From: Lathyrus oleraceus
Taxonomy: Eukaryota > Streptophyta > Magnoliopsida > Fabales > Fabaceae
Reading direction: 5' to 3'
NCBI RefSeq assembly: GCF_024323335.1
Contig: NC_066579.1
Span: 2,080,501 to 2,144,500 of the forward strand
DNA: 64,000 nt
The notes beneath the pieces were generated by a model. It was given only the letters and a program-made list of their open reading frames with translations, did no database searches and was not told where the DNA came from. Shown here piece by piece: positions 35,561-44,989 of the stretch. Each line of letters starts with the position of its first letter. Position 1 is the stretch's first letter. The position numbers and the translations under genes are program-made.

Positions 35561-37009
35561 ATGGAAAGACCAAAAAGGCATACAAAGAAGTACAGCTTCA
35601 AGCAGCCTGATGTAAAAGAGTTAAGGAATCTGACATCGTATGTATTAGATCCCTTGGGTTTCAAGGCTCGCTATGGGAAGCTTCTGCCGTTGCTGACTAC
35701 TCAAGTGGATGAGGGATTGATGAGCACTCTTGCTCAGTTCTATGATCCGCTCTATCATTGCTTCTTATTTCCGGACTTCCAGTTGCTGCCAACCTTGGAA
35801 GAATACTCTCACCTTATTGGGATTCCTATTTTGGATCAAGTGCCGTTCAGTGGCTTAGAGAGTATTCTATCTGCTCGAGAGATTTCCAGCTTGTTGCACA
35901 TAGATGAAGATCTGATTAGAGCTAATCTGACTACCAAAGGCGGAATTCAGGGTTTTCCTTCCGAGTTCCTCATTGCCCAAGCTACCTTTTATGGGAAGGC
36001 CATGAGTGAGGATGCCTTTGAGGCTCTATTCGTATTACTCATCTATGGATTGGTGCTGTTTCCCAACTTCGACAAGTTCGTCGACATGAATGCCATTAGG
36101 ATCTTTTCAGTCCTTAATCCGGTTCCGACCTTGTTGGGTGATGCATATGTCTCCATGCATCTAAGGAATATGAAGAATGGAGGAGTTATTGTCTGCTGTT
36201 TACCCCTGCTGTACAAGTGGTTTATTTCGCACTTGCCGCAGACAGTTGCTTTCAAGGAGAACAAGGGATGTCTACGGTGGTCTCAGAGACTCATGTCTCT
36301 CACCAATGATGATATCACCTGGTATGATCGCGTGTATGATACCGTTCAGATCATCAATTCTTGTGGTGAATTCCCCAATGTTCCTCTTCTTGGTACATGT
36401 GGTGGGATTACCTACAATCCTACGCTTGCACGTCGTCAGCTTGGGTTCCCCCTAAAGGATAAACCCCATAACATTCTGTTAGAAGGTGTATTCTTTCAGG
36501 AGGGTAAAGATCCCCAAAGCCTGAAAGCCAGATTTGTCCGCGCTTGGCGCAACATTCGCATAAAGAGTAGGAATGAATTGGGTCCAAAGAACTGCATTGC
36601 TTTGGAGCCCTATACCTCTTGGGTCAGACAGAGGGCTGCTACCTACCTGATGCCGTATGATCATCCGAGACCTACACTGTTGGATGTGGCTGGGCCTTCA
36701 ACCCTCCCTACCCAACGTGTAGAGGAGCTGAGAGAAGAAGACCTTTCGCGTGCCTGGATCCGCGAGAGAGAGGAATTGCTGCAGCAGCTCAAGGAGAAAG
36801 ATGATATGATTGAATTTCTCGAGCACCGAGTGATCGATGATCCGAACGACACTTGGACTTCTCTGCTTCCTCAGTCCTCCAAATTCTGGAAAAGGAAGTA
36901 TGATCAACTTGCAAAGGAGAAAGCTGATATGGAGGCTGCCTATGAGAGAGAGATCAAGAAGTTGTACACTTCTCGTCTTCCAGCATCCCGAGCTAATAGG
37001 GATCCATAG
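35561..37009 (+). CDS. Ogre-B ORF1 protein (unknown function)
   Basis: A 482-residue protein from the first ATG in the open frame, MERPKRHTKKYSF. The frame opens earlier, at 35456, but without an ATG and over CAT-rich leader sequence. Conserved blocks shared with Ogre-A ORF1 are IYGLVLFPNFDKFVDMNAIR (about residues 163-182), CCLPLLYKWFISHLP, CGEFPNVPLLGTCGGITYNP and RRQLGFPL. The last 90-100 residues are highly charged and probably coiled coil (EELREEDLSRAWIREREELL). Proteins like this precede gag in Ogre elements; their role is not established, and the family resembles plant domains of unknown function. Intact here, unlike in Ogre-A. It is followed by a 295-base spacer before gag. Confidence 0.88.
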   Translation: MERPKRHTKKYSFKQPDVKELRNLTSYVLDPLGFKARYGKLLPLLTTQVDEGLMSTLAQFYDPLYHCFLFPDFQLLPTLEEYSHLIGIPILDQVPFSGLESILSAREISSLLHIDEDLIRANLTTKGGIQGFPSEFLIAQATFYGKAMSEDAFEALFVLLIYGLVLFPNFDKFVDMNAIRIFSVLNPVPTLLGDAYVSMHLRNMKNGGVIVCCLPLLYKWFISHLPQTVAFKENKGCLRWSQRLMSLTNDDITWYDRVYDTVQIINSCGEFPNVPLLGTCGGITYNPTLARRQLGFPLKDKPHNILLEGVFFQEGKDPQSLKARFVRAWRNIRIKSRNELGPKNCIALEPYTSWVRQRAATYLMPYDHPRPTLLDVAGPSTLPTQRVEELREEDLSRAWIREREELLQQLKEKDDMIEFLEHRVIDDPNDTWTSLLPQSSKFWKRKYDQLAKEKADMEAAYEREIKKLYTSRLPASRANRDP

Positions 37010-37304
37010 GATGTTATTTACCTTTTCTCTTTGTAATATTTAAAAGAATGCTGTACTTCTTTGTCTTAATATTTTGAATGAAATATTTTCCATGAACAAT
37101 TAAAGTGTTTAAATATTCAAAATATTGCAAAAATACCCTGAGGGTTCCTTGAAAACAAAACATTTGCACAAGCATTTCATGCATCATTCCTGCATAAACA
37201 GGTACCCATTTTTCTGGTCTTCTGGTTCTAACCCTTTGATCTTCATTTATTTTGAAGACAAGCTGACTCACCGGTATTATACGCGAGTCAACTCTGCAAG
37301 GATT
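37010..37304 (+). other. Spacer between ORF1 and gag in Ogre-B
   Basis: AT-rich, no gene. The gag frame is already open here from about 37125 and includes an ATG at 37179. HRYYTRVNSAR, just upstream of the ATG at 37305, resembles the corresponding Ogre-A segment. TTTTGAAG at about 37257 and CATAAACAG at about 37200 are possible splice acceptors. Confidence 0.45.
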
Positions 37305-40300
37305 ATGGAGCAATTGGAACAAGAGAATCAGAGTTTGAGAGATGAAGTCGCCAGACTTGGCGCTCTGATGGAGCAACTTCTTGCTGCCCAGAATCAGCCT
37401 GCTCCTCAACAACCAGCAACTCCCGTTCAGCGGACGGTTATATCTGAAATAGCTACATCAACGGTACCTGTCAGTGCCCATCAGCCAAATGCCATGCCTC
37501 CCGGTTTTCCTTGGGGGATGCCTCCCGGCTTCATGCCTGATCTGCCAGCTCCAACATTTGCTCAAATGCCGGCATCTAGCCCGGTCCCTATTCCTGTTCC
37601 TCCTGTCGTGCATACCATGCCGAGGGTAGACGACACCATTTATCACTCTGAGGCTTCTGAAGGCTCAGATGTACACGAGAAGATGGATGCGATGAACGAT
37701 CAATTCCTTGAGCTGAGAAAGGAATTGAGAACTCTCCGAGGCAAAGATCTCTTCGGCAAGTCAGCAGCCGAACTTTGCTTGGTTCCCGGTGTGAAGATAC
37801 CAGTCAAATTCAAAGTCCCAGACTTTGAAAAATATAAAGGGAACACTTGTCCTTTGGCACACTTGGTTATGTATGCCAGAAAGATGTCCACGCAGACAGA
37901 CAACGATCAACTCTTGATCCACTACTTTCAAGACAGCTTGTCTGGTGCTGCTCTCCGTTGGTACATGAGTCTGGACAGTGCCAACATCCGCTCTTTCAAT
38001 GACCTTGGCGAAGCTTTCGTCAAGCAATATAAATACAACGTTGACATGGCGCCTGACAGAGATCAACTCAGGTCTATGTCACAAAAGGACAAGGAATCGT
38101 TCAAGGAGTACGCCCAGAGATGGCGTGAGCTGGCAGCTCAAATCACTCCACCATTAGAAGAGAAAGAGATGACCAAGATCTTTCTGAAGACTCTTGGGTC
38201 ATTCTATTATGAGAGAATGGTGGCCAGTGCTCCCTCTGATTTCACCGAGATGGTGAACATGGGGATGCGTCTTGAAGAAGGTGTCCGCGAGGGACGGTTA
38301 GCCAAAGATGATGGTTCTTCCTCTAAGCGTTATGGAGCGTTTAAGAGGAAAGAAGGCGAAGCGCATGCTGTGCAGTCTCAGCCCAAGCATCGAAGACCCT
38401 CTGTTCAGAGGAAGCCTGCACATCATTCCAAACATCAGCATCAGGTGGCTAGTGTAGCGCCTGTATTCAAGGATAATGCTCAGCAGTATCAGCATCAGCA
38501 GCAATATCCACAACCGCAATATCAACAGCAACAGCAGCGTCCACAGCAACAGGCTTACCAGCCTCGTGGAAGTACAACCAATCAAGCAAATGTGAATTAT
38601 GATAGGAAGAAGGTCAGCTTCGACCCAATTCCGATGTCGTATGCCGAGCTTTATCCCTCCTTGTTAGAGCGGAAGTTGGTGTCTCCTAGAGATCCTCCTG
38701 CAATTCCAATCAACCCCCAGTGGTGGTACAAGCCTGACCAGCACTGTGTCTATCATTCTGGCGCTCCGGGCCATGACATTGAAAACTGTTTCCAGCTGAA
38801 GACTAAGGTTCAAGACCTTATGAGAAGCGGAATTCTGAGTTTTGAAGACTCAAACCCGAATGTCACCAGGAACCCATTGCCTTCGCATGGGAAATCTGTC
38901 AATATGATCCAGGAAGACCTTGGGAAGTACAAGGTTAAGTACATCAGTCATATCCGGCAGTCATTGGTTGGATTACATAAGATGCTGTGTCAGCACAGCT
39001 ATTTGCAGCATAACCATGACCAGTGTCGCGTCTGTTCTGTCAATCGTTTGGGTTGTGACCAAGTTCGCAAGGAATTACAAATGCTGTTGAACGAAGGTAC
39101 CATTGAGATTCTCCAGAATCGCAATGTGGATGTTGTTGAGCCCGAAGTGAATGTCATATCCCCGGTGTTCAAATTGCCTGAGCCTGTTGTTATTCGCTAC
39201 AATAGCAACAAGCCTAAGGCTTCACCTTCTTTGATTATCAAACCGGCAGGCCCTGTGCCTTATTCATCTGATAAAGCTGTACCTTTCAGATACAATCCTG
39301 TTGCTGTCCAGGATGGGGTTGAAGTACCTTCGCCTTCCACTTCCGTGACCACTATCGCTGATGTTAGTGGATTGACCCGCAGTGGTCGTGTCTTTTCTGC
39401 GCCTGCTAAGGCTGTTGCTTCTGAATCTGTTGAGCGTCCTGTGGGGACTGCTGTGAATGTTCAGAATCCGGCACTTGATGTTGCCAAACCCTCCTCGTCT
39501 GTACAAAAGACTCCTGTTTCTTCAGATGGCCCGAGTGGCATTGTTGATGAAGAATCTGATGAGATGCTGAGGCTCATCAGAAAGAGCGAGTATAATATTG
39601 TAGACCAGCTTCTACACACGCCCTCCAAGATTTCCATTCTTTCTCTATTGCTGAATTCAGAGCCTCATAGGGAGTCTCTGCAGAAAGTCTTGGATCTGGC
39701 ATACGTTGATCACGACGTCACCTTGGAACAATTTGATAGCATTGTTGCAAACATTACCGCTTGCAACACTCTGAGCTTTTGTGACGCTGATCTCCCTGAG
39801 GAGGGAAGAGACCATAACATGGCTTTACATATCTCTATGAATTGCAAATCTGATGCAATGTCCAATGTACTGGTGGACACTGGATCGTCCCTAAATGTAT
39901 TGCCAAAATCCACACTCTCACGTTTGTCATACCAAGGTCCTCCTATGAGGCAGAGTGGGGTTGTTGTTAAAGCTTTTGATGGGTCGCGTAAGACCGTGAT
40001 TGGGGAAGTTGACCTCCCAATCAAGATTGGACCAAGTGATTTCCAGATCACTTTTCAAGTAATGGATATTCACCCATCATACAGCTGTCTCTTAGGCAGA
40101 CCATGGATTCACGAGGCTGGCGCCGTGACATCCACCCTACACCAAAAGTTGAAGTTTGTGAAAAACAAGAAATTGGTTGTAGTAGGGGGAGAAAAGGCTC
40201 TCCTGGTCAGTAATTTGTCTGCTTTCTCGTACATTGATGCAGAGGATGAAGTTGGAACTCAGTTTCAAGCTTTATCTATTGATAAACCAATCGAGAAGAA

Positions 40301-40616
40301 GTATCCTTCATTCACTTCCTACCGTGATGCAAAGCTGGCCATTGAATGTGGTGCAGTCGCTGGATTAGGGAAAGTGCTTGAACTTAAAGATAATCGTTCC
40401 CGGGCTGGCATTGGCTTTGGTTCTGGGGCATGCAACGAGCAAGGTCTGTTCACCAGTGGAGGATTCATCCATGCTGATCAACCTGCAGAAGAGGAAACTG
40501 CTGCTATCATTGAAGAAGAAGACGCAGAAGATCTGAACAATTTCGTTATTCCTGGTGGTGTCTGCCACAATTGGGTCGCTGTGGATGTTCCTACAGTTAT
40601 CCATAGATCAGAGTAA
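37305..40616 (+). CDS. gag-pro: Ogre-B gag-protease polyprotein
   Basis: An intact frame of 1103 residues from ATG 37305 (MEQLEQENQSLRDEV, a coiled-coil start); an in-frame ATG at 37179 is an alternative. Order: coiled coil, proline-rich linker, capsid-like Gag domain at about 37800-38270 (HYFQDSLSGAALRWYMSL, KEYAQRWRELAAQI), a glutamine-rich stretch (38470-38560), a zinc-knuckle-like C-x-Y-H-S-G-A-P-G-H-x(4)-C near 38745-38790, a second cysteine/histidine cluster near 38985-39060 (CQHSY ... CRVC), and an aspartic protease with LVDTGSSLNVLP near 39870 and LLGRPWIHEAGAV near 40090. Gag builds the particle; protease processes the polyproteins. The TAA at 40614-40616 would be removed by the predicted intron at 40613-40890. 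Confidence 0.95.
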   Translation: MEQLEQENQSLRDEVARLGALMEQLLAAQNQPAPQQPATPVQRTVISEIATSTVPVSAHQPNAMPPGFPWGMPPGFMPDLPAPTFAQMPASSPVPIPVPPVVHTMPRVDDTIYHSEASEGSDVHEKMDAMNDQFLELRKELRTLRGKDLFGKSAAELCLVPGVKIPVKFKVPDFEKYKGNTCPLAHLVMYARKMSTQTDNDQLLIHYFQDSLSGAALRWYMSLDSANIRSFNDLGEAFVKQYKYNVDMAPDRDQLRSMSQKDKESFKEYAQRWRELAAQITPPLEEKEMTKIFLKTLGSFYYERMVASAPSDFTEMVNMGMRLEEGVREGRLAKDDGSSSKRYGAFKRKEGEAHAVQSQPKHRRPSVQRKPAHHSKHQHQVASVAPVFKDNAQQYQHQQQYPQPQYQQQQQRPQQQAYQPRGSTTNQANVNYDRKKVSFDPIPMSYAELYPSLLERKLVSPRDPPAIPINPQWWYKPDQHCVYHSGAPGHDIENCFQLKTKVQDLMRSGILSFEDSNPNVTRNPLPSHGKSVNMIQEDLGKYKVKYISHIRQSLVGLHKMLCQHSYLQHNHDQCRVCSVNRLGCDQVRKELQMLLNEGTIEILQNRNVDVVEPEVNVISPVFKLPEPVVIRYNSNKPKASPSLIIKPAGPVPYSSDKAVPFRYNPVAVQDGVEVPSPSTSVTTIADVSGLTRSGRVFSAPAKAVASESVERPVGTAVNVQNPALDVAKPSSSVQKTPVSSDGPSGIVDEESDEMLRLIRKSEYNIVDQLLHTPSKISILSLLLNSEPHRESLQKVLDLAYVDHDVTLEQFDSIVANITACNTLSFCDADLPEEGRDHNMALHISMNCKSDAMSNVLVDTGSSLNVLPKSTLSRLSYQGPPMRQSGVVVKAFDGSRKTVIGEVDLPIKIGPSDFQITFQVMDIHPSYSCLLGRPWIHEAGAVTSTLHQKLKFVKNKKLVVVGGEKALLVSNLSAFSYIDAEDEVGTQFQALSIDKPIEKKYPSFTSYRDAKLAIECGAVAGLGKVLELKDNRSRAGIGFGSGACNEQGLFTSGGFIHADQPAEEETAAIIEEEDAEDLNNFVIPGGVCHNWVAVDVPTVIHRSE

Positions 40617-40890
40617 TTGTTCATTTTGTTTAAAACCCTTCTCCCATGCCAAAAGGAGAAGTGATGACATTGTTGGCAAAGCATATATACAATGATATTT
40701 TCATTCAATTTTTGCATTGTCAAAACATTTGTTTTTCCTTTGTTTTCACTTTTTGCTTTTCTTTATGAAATCAGTGATCACAAAAAACCATAAAAACAAA
40801 AATAAAAGCTATAAAAGCAACATTTTTCATCTGCATAATGATTTGTTTGTTTAAATTCTGAAGTTTTTCTTAACCAAAATCATTATGCAG
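40613..40890 (+). other. Predicted Ogre-B intron between protease and pol
   Basis: Donor GTAATTG at 40613 and acceptor ATTATGCAG ending at 40890 give a 278-base intron. Splicing deletes the gag-pro stop codon and joins GA to G TTG ATC, so the pol frame follows in phase. Ogre-A has a 474-base equivalent with the same phase. The downstream half is T-rich, as expected before an acceptor. Confidence 0.78.
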
Positions 40891-40985
40891 GTTGATCCTA
40901 AAACCCATTGAACATAATGATCCAACGCCATCTCCCAATTTTGAATTCCCTGTATTTGAGGCAGAAGAAGATAACGTTGAGAAAT

Positions 40986-42351
40986 TCCTGATGAGATCAC
41001 CCGTCTCCTTGAGCACGAAGAGAAGATCATTCAGCCGCATCTCGAAGACTTGGAAACAGTCAACTTGGGATCTGAAGATTGTGAGCGCCTGGTGAAGATT
41101 GGGGCACTTCTTGAAGGGTCTGTTAAGGAAGATTTGATCAGCTTGCTACGAGAATATTCAGATATCTTTGCTTGGTCCTATGAAGACATGCCGGGTTTAG
41201 ATACAGATATTGTGCAACATTTCCTGCCTTTGAAGCCTGAGTGCGTGCCTGTGAAGCAGAAGCTCAGAAGAACTCATCCAGATATGGCAGTGAAGATCAA
41301 AGAGGAAGTTCAGAAGCAAATTGATGCGGGGTTTCTGGTGACTTCGACATATCCTCAATGGGTGGCCAATATTGTGCCTGTTCCTAAGAAGGACGGAAAA
41401 GTCCGTATGTGCGTTGATTACAGAGATTTGAATAAAGCTAGTCCAAAAGATGATTTTCCTCTACCACACATTGACATGTTGGTAGACAATACAGCTAAAT
41501 TCAAAGTCTTTTCCTTTATGGACGGATTTTCCGGATATAATCAAATCAAGATGGCACCAGAGGATATGGAGAAGACAACATTCATCACACCTTGGGGAAC
41601 ATTCTGTTATCGAGTGATGCCCTTCGGTTTGAAGAACGCCGGAGCCACGTATCAACGAGCTATGACTACCTTGTTTCATGACATGATGCACAAGGAGATA
41701 GAAGTCTATGTTGATGATATGATTGCTAAGTCCCGAACGGAAGTTGAGCATATTGAGCATTTGTTGAAGCTTTTTCAACGTTTGAGGAAATTCCAGCTTC
41801 GCCTGAATCCGAACAAATGTACTTTTGGAGTCCGTTCCGGCAAGTTGTTGGGTTTTGTGGTAAGTGAAAGAGGTATTGAGGTTGATCCTGCAAAGGTCAA
41901 AGCAATACAAGAGATGCCCGCACCCAAAACTGAGAAGCAAGTCCGAGGTTTTCTTGGCCGCTTGAACTACATTTCCAGATTTATATCCCACATGACTGCC
42001 ACATGTGCGCCGATATTCAAGCTCCTCCGGAAAGATCAGTCTCATGATTGGACCGAGGATTGCCAGAAAGCTTTCGACAGTATCAAAGATTATCTGTCCG
42101 AACCTCCGATTTTGTCTCCGCCTGTGGAAGGAAGACCTCTGATTATGTACTTAACAGTTCTTGAAGACTCGATGGGTTGTGTACTCGGTCAACAAGATGA
42201 ATCAGGGAAGAAGGAGTTTGCTATCTACTACCTCAGTAAGAAGTTTACTGATTGTGAGTCTCGATACTCTATGCTTGAGAAGACGTGCTGTGCTTTAGCT
42301 TGGGCAGCTAAGCGTTTGCGCCAGTACATGATAATCATACAACTTGGTTGA
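40986..42351 (+). CDS. Ogre-B reverse transcriptase and first RNase H segment
   Basis: This segment of pol copies the genomic RNA into DNA. Visible motifs: YPQWVANIVPVPKKDGKVRM, CVDYRDLNKASPKDDFPLP, FMDGFSGYNQIKM, MPFGLKNAGATYQRAM and catalytic YVDDMIAKS (near 41707-41733), then LNPNKCTFGV and GFLGRLNYISRFI. The Ty3-type RNase H (LEDSMGCVLGQ ... YYLSKKFTDCESRYSMLEK) follows at about 42160-42330. The segment ends where the frame shifts, near 42330. Close to Ogre-A over the same stretch. Confidence 0.93.
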
Positions 42352-43286
42352 TATCCAGAATGGATCCAATTAAGTATATATTCGAGAAGCCTGCTTTAAC
42401 TGGGAGGATTGCCCGTTGGCAGATGTTGTTATCTGAGTATGATATTGAGTATCGAGCTCAGAAAGCTATCAAAGGTAGTATCTTGGCTGACCATCTAGCG
42501 CACCAGCCAATTGAAGATCATCAGTCTGTTCAGTATGACTTCCCGGACGAGGAAATTCTGTATTTGAAGATGAAAGATTGCGATGAGCCTACACTTGATG
42601 AAGGTCCAGAACCTGGTTCCAGATGGACGATGGTGTTTGATGGCGCTGTTAATCAATATGGAAATGGAATTGGGGCAGTAATTGTTAATCCCCAGGGATC
42701 GCACATTCCATTTACAGCAAGGCTAACTTTCAAATGCACGAATAATATGGCGGAGTATGAAGCCTGTATTATGGGACTTGAAGAATGCATTGACTTGAGG
42801 ATCAAGTATCTTGATGTCTATGGTGATTCAGCTTTGGTTGTCAATCAGATCAAAGGTGAATGGGAGACAAATCAACCAGGTCTCATCCCATACAGAGATT
42901 ATGCAAGGAGAATTTCAACTTTCTTCACAGAAGTTGAATTTTATCATATTCCTCGAGAGGATAATCGGATGGCAGATGCCCTTGCAACGCTTGCTTCCAT
43001 GATTGTTGTCAGATGGTGGAATGATGTTCCCAACATTACTGTGATGCGCTTGGACAGACCCGCTCACATATTTGCAATCGAAGACGTGAAAGATGACAAG
43101 CCTTGGTATTTTGATATCAAGAATTTCCTCCAGAACCAGGTCTACCCGCCTGGGGCATCTGTGAAAGATAGGAAAACTTTGAGAAGGTTGTCAGGCAGTT
43201 TCTACCTCAGTGGTGAAGTGCTGTACAAGAAAATTTTGATATGGTTTTGCTCAGATGCGTGGATAGACACGAAGCAAACCTATTGA
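42348..43286 (+). CDS. Ogre-B second (archaeal-type) RNase H segment
   Basis: Part of pol in the next frame. It begins within a linker (ISRMDPIKYIFEKPALTGRI) and contains the additional RNase H domain typical of the Tat lineage: MVFDGAVNQYGNGIGAV, NNMAEYEACIMGLEE, YGDSALVVNQ and the ADALATLA end near 42975. RNase H degrades RNA in RNA-DNA hybrids. The integrase start (TLRRLSGSFYLSG) is reached before the frame shifts again near 43230. Confidence 0.9.
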   Translation: MISRMDPIKYIFEKPALTGRIARWQMLLSEYDIEYRAQKAIKGSILADHLAHQPIEDHQSVQYDFPDEEILYLKMKDCDEPTLDEGPEPGSRWTMVFDGAVNQYGNGIGAVIVNPQGSHIPFTARLTFKCTNNMAEYEACIMGLEECIDLRIKYLDVYGDSALVVNQIKGEWETNQPGLIPYRDYARRISTFFTEVEFYHIPREDNRMADALATLASMIVVRWWNDVPNITVMRLDRPAHIFAIEDVKDDKPWYFDIKNFLQNQVYPPGASVKDRKTLRRLSGSFYLSGEVLYKKILIWFCSDAWIDTKQTY

Positions 43287-44350
43287 TGACTGAGGTCCAT
43301 GAGGGTTCATTTGGTACTCATTCCAATGGACATGCCATGGCTAAGAAAATGTTGAGAGCAGGCTACTATTGGCTGACAATGGAGTCTGACTGTTGCAAGT
43401 ATGTGAAGAAATGTCACAAGTGTCAAATTTATGCGGATAAGATTCATATTCCTCCGACACTCCTGAATGTGATTTCATCACCATGGCCTTTCTCCATGTG
43501 GGGAATCGACATGATCGGTATGATTGAGCCGAAAGCGTCCAACGGACATCGATTTATTCTCGTAGCAATTGATTACTTCACCAAATGGGTTGAAGCCGCG
43601 TCGTACGCGAATGTAACCAGACAGGTGGTTGTGAAATTTATCAAGAACCAGCTGATTTGCCGTTATGGTGTGCCAGAGAGGATCATTACTGATAATGGAT
43701 CCAATCTGAACAACAAGATGATGGAGGAGTTGTGCGCTGAATTCAAGATTGCACACCATAATTCCTCTCCTTACAGACCTAAGATGAATGGGGCTGTTGA
43801 AGCTGCTAACAAGAATATCAAGAGAATTATCCAGAAGATGACTGTCACGTACAAAGATTGGCATGAGATGCTGCCATTTGCTTTGCATGGATATCGTACG
43901 TCTGTACGCACTTCAACAGGGGCAACCCCTTTCTCTCTTGTTTATGGCATGGAAGCCGTTCTCCCAGTAGAGGTGGAGATCCCATCAATGCGAGTCTTGA
44001 TGGAAGCCAAGTTGACTGATGCTGAATGGATTCAGAGTCGTTACGACCAACTGAATTTGATTGAAGAGAAGAGATTAACTGCCATGTGCCATGGTCAGTT
44101 GTATCAGCAGAGAATGAAGAAAGCATTCGACAAGAAGGTCAAGCCTCGTGTGTTCCGAGAAGGTGATCTTGTGCTCAAGAAAGTTTTGTCTTTCGCGCCC
44201 GATTCCAGGGGCAAGTGGACTCCAAACTACGAGGGTCCATATGTTGTTAAGAGAGCCTTTTCAGGCGGTGCTTTGATGCTTACAACAATGGATGGGGAGG
44301 ATTTCACTCGTCCCGTGAATTCAGATGCAGTCAAGAGATACTTTGCCTAA
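43241..44350 (+). CDS. Ogre-B integrase segment
   Basis: Part of pol. It has an HHCC zinc-binding region ending in CHKCQIYADKIHIPP (near 43410), the catalytic core with D in LVAIDYFTKWVEAA, D in RIITDNGSNLNN (near 43680) and E in NGAVEAANKNIKRI (near 43790), and a C-terminal DNA-binding part with GKWTPNYEGPYVVKR and LTTMDGEDF. It ends at TAA 44348-44350. Integrase inserts the DNA copy, giving the 5-bp target duplication seen around this element. No envelope-like or further gene follows. Confidence 0.94.
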   Translation: MVLLRCVDRHEANLLMTEVHEGSFGTHSNGHAMAKKMLRAGYYWLTMESDCCKYVKKCHKCQIYADKIHIPPTLLNVISSPWPFSMWGIDMIGMIEPKASNGHRFILVAIDYFTKWVEAASYANVTRQVVVKFIKNQLICRYGVPERIITDNGSNLNNKMMEELCAEFKIAHHNSSPYRPKMNGAVEAANKNIKRIIQKMTVTYKDWHEMLPFALHGYRTSVRTSTGATPFSLVYGMEAVLPVEVEIPSMRVLMEAKLTDAEWIQSRYDQLNLIEEKRLTAMCHGQLYQQRMKKAFDKKVKPRVFREGDLVLKKVLSFAPDSRGKWTPNYEGPYVVKRAFSGGALMLTTMDGEDFTRPVNSDAVKRYFA

Positions 44351-44989
44351 AAAAAAAAAAGTATATGCAAATGAAAAAAAAGAATGAAAAAAACAGAATA
44401 GCTCGCTAAGTTGAAAACCCGAAAGGGCAGCTTAGGCAAAAATGAGCGTCTCGGTGGAGAACCTGCAAGGGTAATCCAGGCAAAAATTAGAGACTTGAAA
44501 AAAGAGTATATTTGCATCCCGCTAGGTTGAGTACCTCACTTTGGGGCAATCTAGGCAAAAATTAGGGATTTGGCAAGTAACTGCATCCTGACAAGACTTT
44601 CTGTTTCACAGTCGTCATTTCGTCAGAAGATTCTCGATTCGTCATCAACCGAAGCTTCGGATACATCGAGATTCAAATTGGTAGAGAAAGGATCATTATG
44701 TTCAATGTAGCCCTCTTCCAATATATATCACTGATTTCAAATTTATACAGATCTATGGAGTCTTGCCATTTGCAGACTACCATTCTATCAAATCAATTTG
44801 AGCTTTTTATCCAATTTATTTGCACTCTTATTTGTTTCAATTCAACAAATGTTTTGCATGTTTTAAATTGATAAAATGTCATTGTTTTAAACAAATCAAA
44901 TTTTTCAAAATTTTTTGTTTTAAACAAAGTGAACATTCACAAGATTGAAAGGATACTCAAGAATATCTCAGTGCTCTCCCGAGGGTGGC

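Larger units (their letters stand above)
40891..44350 (+). pseudogene. pol: Ogre-B pol, complete but with three one-base frameshifts
   Basis: The polyprotein keeps all domains in the order acidic linker, reverse transcriptase, Ty3-type RNase H, archaeal-type RNase H, integrase. The frame changes near 40979-40985 (an A short in GAGAAATTCC), near 42330 (a T short in CATGATAATC) and near 43230 (an A short in AAGAAAATTTTG). Each was placed by comparison with Ogre-A pol and family motifs, and every one is a single missing base in a homopolymer. No in-frame stop was noticed otherwise. Either the copy was made by enzymes from another element, or the gaps are sequencing errors and the gene is intact. 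Confidence 0.9.
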
